Shown here piece by piece: positions 60,309 through 64,000 of a DNA stretch of 64,000 nucleotides. Source of the stretch: Natrinema zhouii (GTDB taxonomy: Archaea; Halobacteriota; Halobacteria; Halobacteriales; Natrialbaceae); NCBI RefSeq assembly GCF_013456555.2, contig NZ_CP059154.1:620001-684000 (forward strand), in the 5' to 3' direction. The notes below the pieces were generated by a model. The model saw only the letters and a program-made list of their open reading frames with translations, was not told the DNA's origin and did no database searches. The stretch's first letter is position 1. Each line of letters begins with the position of its first letter. A program made the translations under genes and the position numbers.

Positions 60309-61103
60309 ATGGACGGAACGCTCGATCACACGATGATCCGCGTCGCTGACCTCGAGGAATCGCTCGAGTGGTACCAGACGCATCTCGAGTACGAGGAGAA
60401 GGACCGCTTCGAGGGCGACGACTTCACCATCGTCTACCTCGGGCCGGAAGACATGCACGAGGACGGGGCGATGCTCGAGATCACTCACAACGTGGGCGAA
60501 GAGCCCGAGGTGGGCGATGCCTGGGGCCACATCGCGGTCCGCGTGCCCGAGGGAGAACTCGAGGACTGCTACCAGCAGCTGATGGATGAGGGCGTCGAGG
60601 ACTACCGTGATCCCGAATCCTGTGGCGGCCGCTACGCGTTCGTGAAAGACCCCGACGGCCACGAGATCGAGATCGTGCAGCGCGACCCCGACGAGGGCGC
60701 ACTGTGGTCGATCGATCACACCATGATCCGCGTCGAGGACGTCGACGAGGCGCTGGGCTTCTGGACGCGCAAGTTCGAGTACGACGAGGTCGGCCGCTGG
60801 GAGTCCGACACCTTCGCGAACTACTTCGTCGAACCCGCGGACGCCGCCGACGAGGCGATGTCCGTCGAACTCACGTACAACTACGACGGCCGCAGCTACG
60901 AGATGGGCGACGCCTGGGGGCACCTCTGTATTCGGATCGACGACCTCGAGGAGGACTGGGATCGGCTCATGGAGCGGGAAGCCGCGGACTACCGCGATCC
61001 CGAGAGCTGCGATAACATGTACGCGTTCACGACGGACCAGGACGGTCACGAGATCGAACTCATCGAGCGCGACCTCGAGGCCGACTCGCTGTTCCCCTTC
61101 TAA
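60309..61103 (+). CDS. Double VOC-domain (glyoxalase I-like) protein
   Basis: This 264-residue protein contains two glyoxalase/VOC domains fused in tandem (residues about 3-125 and 135-260), each with LDHTMIRV or IDHTMIRV, DAWGH and DPDGHEIE/DQDGHEIEL. The metal ligands are conserved in both: His of DHTMIRV, Glu of MLEITHN or VELTYN, His of WGHI/WGHL and Glu of HEIEIV or HEIELI. It likely acts in ketoaldehyde detoxification with a low-molecular-weight thiol (gamma-glutamylcysteine in haloarchaea, inferred). ATG 60309 is preferred to the upstream one. Confidence 0.93.
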   Translation: MDGTLDHTMIRVADLEESLEWYQTHLEYEEKDRFEGDDFTIVYLGPEDMHEDGAMLEITHNVGEEPEVGDAWGHIAVRVPEGELEDCYQQLMDEGVEDYRDPESCGGRYAFVKDPDGHEIEIVQRDPDEGALWSIDHTMIRVEDVDEALGFWTRKFEYDEVGRWESDTFANYFVEPADAADEAMSVELTYNYDGRSYEMGDAWGHLCIRIDDLEEDWDRLMEREAADYRDPESCDNMYAFTTDQDGHEIELIERDLEADSLFPF

Positions 61104-61229
61104 GGGGAGTCTCAGCTCGCTCGCCCACCGGTCCCGCCGGTCAGTTCAGCGGTGCCACGGAGTGGTAGCAGCGTCTCGAGTCGCTCTCGAGCACGCACGT
61201 CACATGCCCGTGGGTCGCCCTCGAGCACG

Positions 61230-62789
61230 TCACATGCCCGTGGAGGGCAGCGTCTCCTGGGTGGGTGGCTCGTGGTGGTCGGGAACCGTCGTCGCCTGTT
61301 CGAACTCCTCGAGTGACTCGAGGGTCGCACAGTTGTTGTAGCGATCGGCGGTGTAGTCGGTAAACTCGTCGGATTCGAACGCGGCCCGGAGCTCCTGACA
61401 GTGGTCGCGGATGGTCATGTCGTGCTCGTAGCCGAGCGCGTCCGCGATCCGATCGAAGGCGACTCGGTAACTTCGGTTGTCCGTCCGATCGTCGTGGAAC
61501 TCGATTTCGGCGTCGGGGAAGCAATCGGAGACGATCGTTGCGAGTTCGTCGATCCGGTAGTTTTGCAGCTGTGATCCGACGTTGAAGACGGTATCGCCGA
61601 CGTCCTCGATCGGGGCGGTCAGGCAGTCGATGTACGCACGTGCGGCGTCGGCGACGTGGACGTTCGGCCGGTACTGCTCGCCACCGAAGACGGGAACGAC
61701 ACCCTCGTGGTACGCTTTCGCGGGTAACACGTTCCCGACGAGATCGAACCGCATCCGCGGCGAGCGACCGTAGATCGTCGCCATCCGGAGGATCGTCGGC
61801 GAGAAGTTTCCGTCGGCGAAGGTCCGGAGCACCCGTTCGGACTGGATCTTCAACCGGGCGTACAGCGAGACGGGATTGAGCGGCGAGTCCTCGGTACAGC
61901 GCCCGTGATCGGTCTCGGCCCGCCCGTAGACGCTACAGGTGGACGCGAACAGGAAGCGATTGATCTGATAATACTTGCACACCGACGCCAGTAGCTGCGT
62001 CGAGTGGTAGTTGTACTCGAGGGTCTTCCGCGGATCGAGTTCGGAGGCGGGGTCGCCGACGATGCCGCCGAGATGGATGACAGCGTCGGCTCCTTCGACC
62101 GCGTCGACGACCGTCTCGACCGACCGGGCGTCGCCCCGGAGCAGGGAAAACCGGTCGTGCTCGAGGAGCGCTGCGACGCCGGCCTCGCCGTACAGCAGGG
62201 GATCGAGCACGCGAACGTCGAACCCGTCGTCGAGCAGTTGTCTGCAGAGAACGGATCCCAGATATCCGGCACCGCCGACGACGAGAACTGTCTCGACAGC
62301 AGTCGGATCGATCCCCTGCTCGTGCGTTCGGTCGCCGTCAGCCACTGCGGTCACGTCGACGACGCTCCCGTCCGAATCGATGACCGGAGCCACGGTGGAG
62401 CCGCTGGGATCCGCTGTCGCTGTGGATCCGCTCCAATCCGCTGTCCCCGTAGATCCGGTCCCATTCCGATTCGTCGTAGACCCGGTTCGCTCCCCGTTCG
62501 CGACGGATCCACTCCGATCCCACTCACTCTTCGGAGTCGGTTGTCCGTCGATCGGACATCCCGTTTCGTCCGCGTCGATGACGGTCGGATCATCGTCGAC
62601 GACGGCCGATAACGGCGTCTCCAGTGCGACCCCCGCATGCAGCTTCCGTCTGAGACGTTCGTTCGTCGCGGTTCCGACGAGCCGATTCTCCTCGTCGACG
62701 ACGACGATACCTCCCGACCCGGAACGATCGATCTGGGCCATCGCGTTGCGGATCGACATCCCTTCGTCTGCGGTGACTGGCCATCTCAT
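61230..62789 (-). CDS. CBS-domain/SDR epimerase fusion
   Basis: This 519-residue protein combines two parts. Residues 1-150 look like a CBS pair of the type attached to sugar nucleotidyltransferases (MSIRNAMAQIDRSGSGGIVV and later APVIDSDGSVVDVTAVA). Residues 165-519 are an extended SDR with VLVVGGAGYLGSVLC (GGAGYLG at 172-178), CSVYG and YARLKIQSERVL (YxxxK), as in UDP-glucose 4-epimerase or dehydratase enzymes. A 9-residue tandem repeat splits the CBS part. Possible substrate is a sugar nucleotide; the CBS part may sense adenosine nucleotides. ATG 62789 begins just before the CBS core. It follows the DegT-type gene and forms a sugar-modification pair. Confidence 0.85.
   Translation of the reverse strand: MRWPVTADEGMSIRNAMAQIDRSGSGGIVVVDEENRLVGTATNERLRRKLHAGVALETPLSAVVDDDPTVIDADETGCPIDGQPTPKSEWDRSGSVANGERTGSTTNRNGTGSTGTADWSGSTATADPSGSTVAPVIDSDGSVVDVTAVADGDRTHEQGIDPTAVETVLVVGGAGYLGSVLCRQLLDDGFDVRVLDPLLYGEAGVAALLEHDRFSLLRGDARSVETVVDAVEGADAVIHLGGIVGDPASELDPRKTLEYNYHSTQLLASVCKYYQINRFLFASTCSVYGRAETDHGRCTEDSPLNPVSLYARLKIQSERVLRTFADGNFSPTILRMATIYGRSPRMRFDLVGNVLPAKAYHEGVVPVFGGEQYRPNVHVADAARAYIDCLTAPIEDVGDTVFNVGSQLQNYRIDELATIVSDCFPDAEIEFHDDRTDNRSYRVAFDRIADALGYEHDMTIRDHCQELRAAFESDEFTDYTADRYNNCATLESLEEFEQATTVPDHHEPPTQETLPSTGM
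62382..62516 (-). repeat. 27-bp in-frame tandem repeat (9-residue unit x5) within the CBS part
   Basis: Codons 92-136 read as five consecutive 9-residue units: RSGSVANGE, RTGSTTNRN, GTGSTGTAD, WSGSTATAD, PSGSTVAPV. Each shares the GS(T) core at a fixed position, which shows a 27-bp repeat unit. It separates the two halves of the second CBS motif. Confidence 0.8.
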
Positions 62790-62965
62790 AGTTGCATTAT
62801 GGACTGCCGCTCGTAGCCGGTCTCGTACCGACGCCGACACGGCTTGTTCAGTCTACCATGACGATTCCCCTTTGTTATGGATAGTGTGAGCGGCAGAACA
62901 GCCCCTGATTGATACGATTTCTATCCGTAGCAACTGAATTACTGGATAGTTGAAGAGGACCCAAC

Positions 62966-64000
62966 TCACTTCGACCGGACGTCTCGAGCCTCGAGACTCG
63001 GTGCAGTGGAACGGCAGCGTTCGATGCCTGCACTGACGCCAGCGACGACCCGGTCGATCTCGTCCGGAGACAACTCGGGATGGATCGGCAGGGAAAGCAC
63101 GCGACTGGCCACGTCCTCGGTGACGGGCAGCGACGCCGATCTGGCACCGTCTCCCTCGCGGTAGGCCTGCGTTTGGTGGACGGTGGGCTCCCAGTAGACT
63201 TTCGACGCGATGTCTCGTTCGGTCAGGGTGTCGATAACGACCGATCGATCGATGTCCGGCCCGAGCGTGACCGTATACAGCTGGTAGACGTGTCGGCCAC
63301 GACCGACAGCCGTATGCGGTTCGACGCCGGGAACGTCAGCGAGTTTAGCCGACAATTTCGCGGCTGCACGCCGCCGACCGGCGATGTTAGACTCGACCTT
63401 CTCGAGTTGGGCACAGCCGATGCTCGCGACGAGATCGGACATCCGGACGTTCGTTCCGATGTCGACGTACTCGCCGCTGTCGGTCGACTGGAAGTACTCG
63501 TCCGACGCGCGACCGTGAGACCGGTAGCGTTCAACCTGGGCCGCGATCTCGTCGTCGTCCGTGACGACTGCCCCGCCCTCGCCCGTCGGAAGGATCTTGT
63601 TTTGACAGAAACTCAGCGCTGTGGAGTCCCCGAACGTCCCGAGAAGGTCACCCTCGTAGTCGGCGCCGAACGCCTCGGCCGCGTCCTCGATCAGCGGGAT
63701 TTCGGCGTCGGCGGCCAGATCGGCGAGGGCGTCGATCTCGCAGGGGGCTCCGTACGGGTGGACCGGCACGATCGCAGCCGTCTCGTCGGAGATCGCGTCC
63801 GCAACGGCGTCCGGATCGAGCCCGTAGGCCGTGCGCTGGATGTCCGCAAACACCGGTCGCGCACCGGTCTGCCGAACGGCGTTCGCCGTCGCGATGAACG
63901 TAAACGACGGGACGATCACCTCGTCGCCCTCGCCGACGCCGTGGGCCGCCAGCGCGGCCACCAGTGCGGTCGTCCCCGAACTGACCGTCACCGCGTGTTC
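62966..64000 (-). CDS. DegT/DnrJ/EryC1 sugar aminotransferase (5' end cut by window edge)
   Basis: The visible 344 or so residues are a PLP aminotransferase of the DegT/DnrJ/EryC1/StrS family, which adds amino groups to keto-sugar nucleotides for surface glycans. The segment VIVPSFTFIATANAVRQTGA, VHPYGAPCEIDAL, LIEDAAEAFGADYEG, the PLP lysine in SFCQNKILPTGEGGA and NVRMSDLVASIGCAQLEKV are diagnostic. The N-terminal part lies outside the window. It precedes the CBS-SDR gene by 176 bp on the same strand, so the two probably form part of one glycan biosynthesis locus. Confidence 0.93.
   Translation of the reverse strand, partial: EHAVTVSSGTTALVAALAAHGVGEGDEVIVPSFTFIATANAVRQTGARPVFADIQRTAYGLDPDAVADAISDETAAIVPVHPYGAPCEIDALADLAADAEIPLIEDAAEAFGADYEGDLLGTFGDSTALSFCQNKILPTGEGGAVVTDDDEIAAQVERYRSHGRASDEYFQSTDSGEYVDIGTNVRMSDLVASIGCAQLEKVESNIAGRRRAAAKLSAKLADVPGVEPHTAVGRGRHVYQLYTVTLGPDIDRSVVIDTLTERDIASKVYWEPTVHQTQAYREGDGARSASLPVTEDVASRVLSLPIHPELSPDEIDRVVAGVSAGIERCRSTAPSLEARDVRSK

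Noticed and set aside
58476..61049. 857-codon open frame opposite NhaC and the VOC gene
   Set aside because: It runs across two well-supported plus-strand genes and an intergenic gap, and its composition is Arg/Asp-rich noise.

Overview
This is GC-rich DNA from a halophilic archaeon. The predicted proteins are strongly acidic (Asp/Glu-rich). Genes sit behind AT-rich TATA-like boxes about 25-35 nt before the start codon with very short or no leaders. The information-processing genes are archaeal: rpl21e, rpoF, rsmA, aEF-1beta, nreA, tiaS and a DRG-type GTPase. The abundance of CTCGAG and the gene repertoire suggest a member of the Natrialbales, but that placement is inference. I see no rRNA, tRNA or CRISPR array in the window.

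Layout. 0-5.7 kb: the start of a membrane protein cut by the window edge, a Gfo/Idh/MocA oxidoreductase, an unknown acidic protein, a Tat-exported GH3 glycosidase with a dockerin-like tail, and a nitroreductase. 6-8 kb: a two-gene methionine synthase unit. 8.3-13.1 kb: the conserved archaeal translation/transcription cluster (rpl21e-rpoF-DUF655-rsmA-mscS-hemK, all on the minus strand), with a lipoprotein gene inserted. 13.4-18.2 kb: a cystathionine synthase/lyase, an MBL-fold hydrolase, the aEF-1beta/zinc micro-protein pair and nreA. 18.5-30.1 kb: transporters (NhaC, AI-2E family), small haloarchaeal proteins, CinA, an aminotransferase, a degenerate family-2 glycosyltransferase, an ArsA-type ATPase and a Usp protein. 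30.2-43.7 kb: tautomerase, SLC13 permease, purF divergent from a MutS-like ATPase, a Dps-like ferritin, a DyP-like lipoprotein, DCC and ferredoxin redox proteins, a leaderless-type GH10 xylanase and an MDR dehydrogenase.

43.8-47 kb is the most unusual stretch. It is AT-rich, contains a 118-nt near-perfect stem-loop, and holds five copies of a diverged repeat of about 50-75 bp. Four of the copies form two inward-facing pairs that begin CAGTAG and end CTACTG. These pairs bracket small AT-rich genes (a two-TM protein in one; a lipoprotein and another two-TM protein in the other), as cassettes of 461 and 1090 bp would. Ordinary GC-rich genes lie between them. I regard this as the best candidate for an undescribed element.

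47-64 kb: a glutathionyl-hydroquinone-reductase-like GST, an orphan DNA methyltransferase, a TrkA protein, a purine permease, glutaredoxin, an archaeal HTH regulator divergent from tiaS, a secreted CARDB-repeat protein, a DRG GTPase, a second NhaC, a double VOC protein, and at the right edge a sugar-biosynthesis pair: a CBS-SDR fusion with a 9-residue tandem repeat inside its CBS region, and a DegT-type aminotransferase cut by the window edge. The last pair probably belongs to a surface-glycan locus that continues beyond the window.
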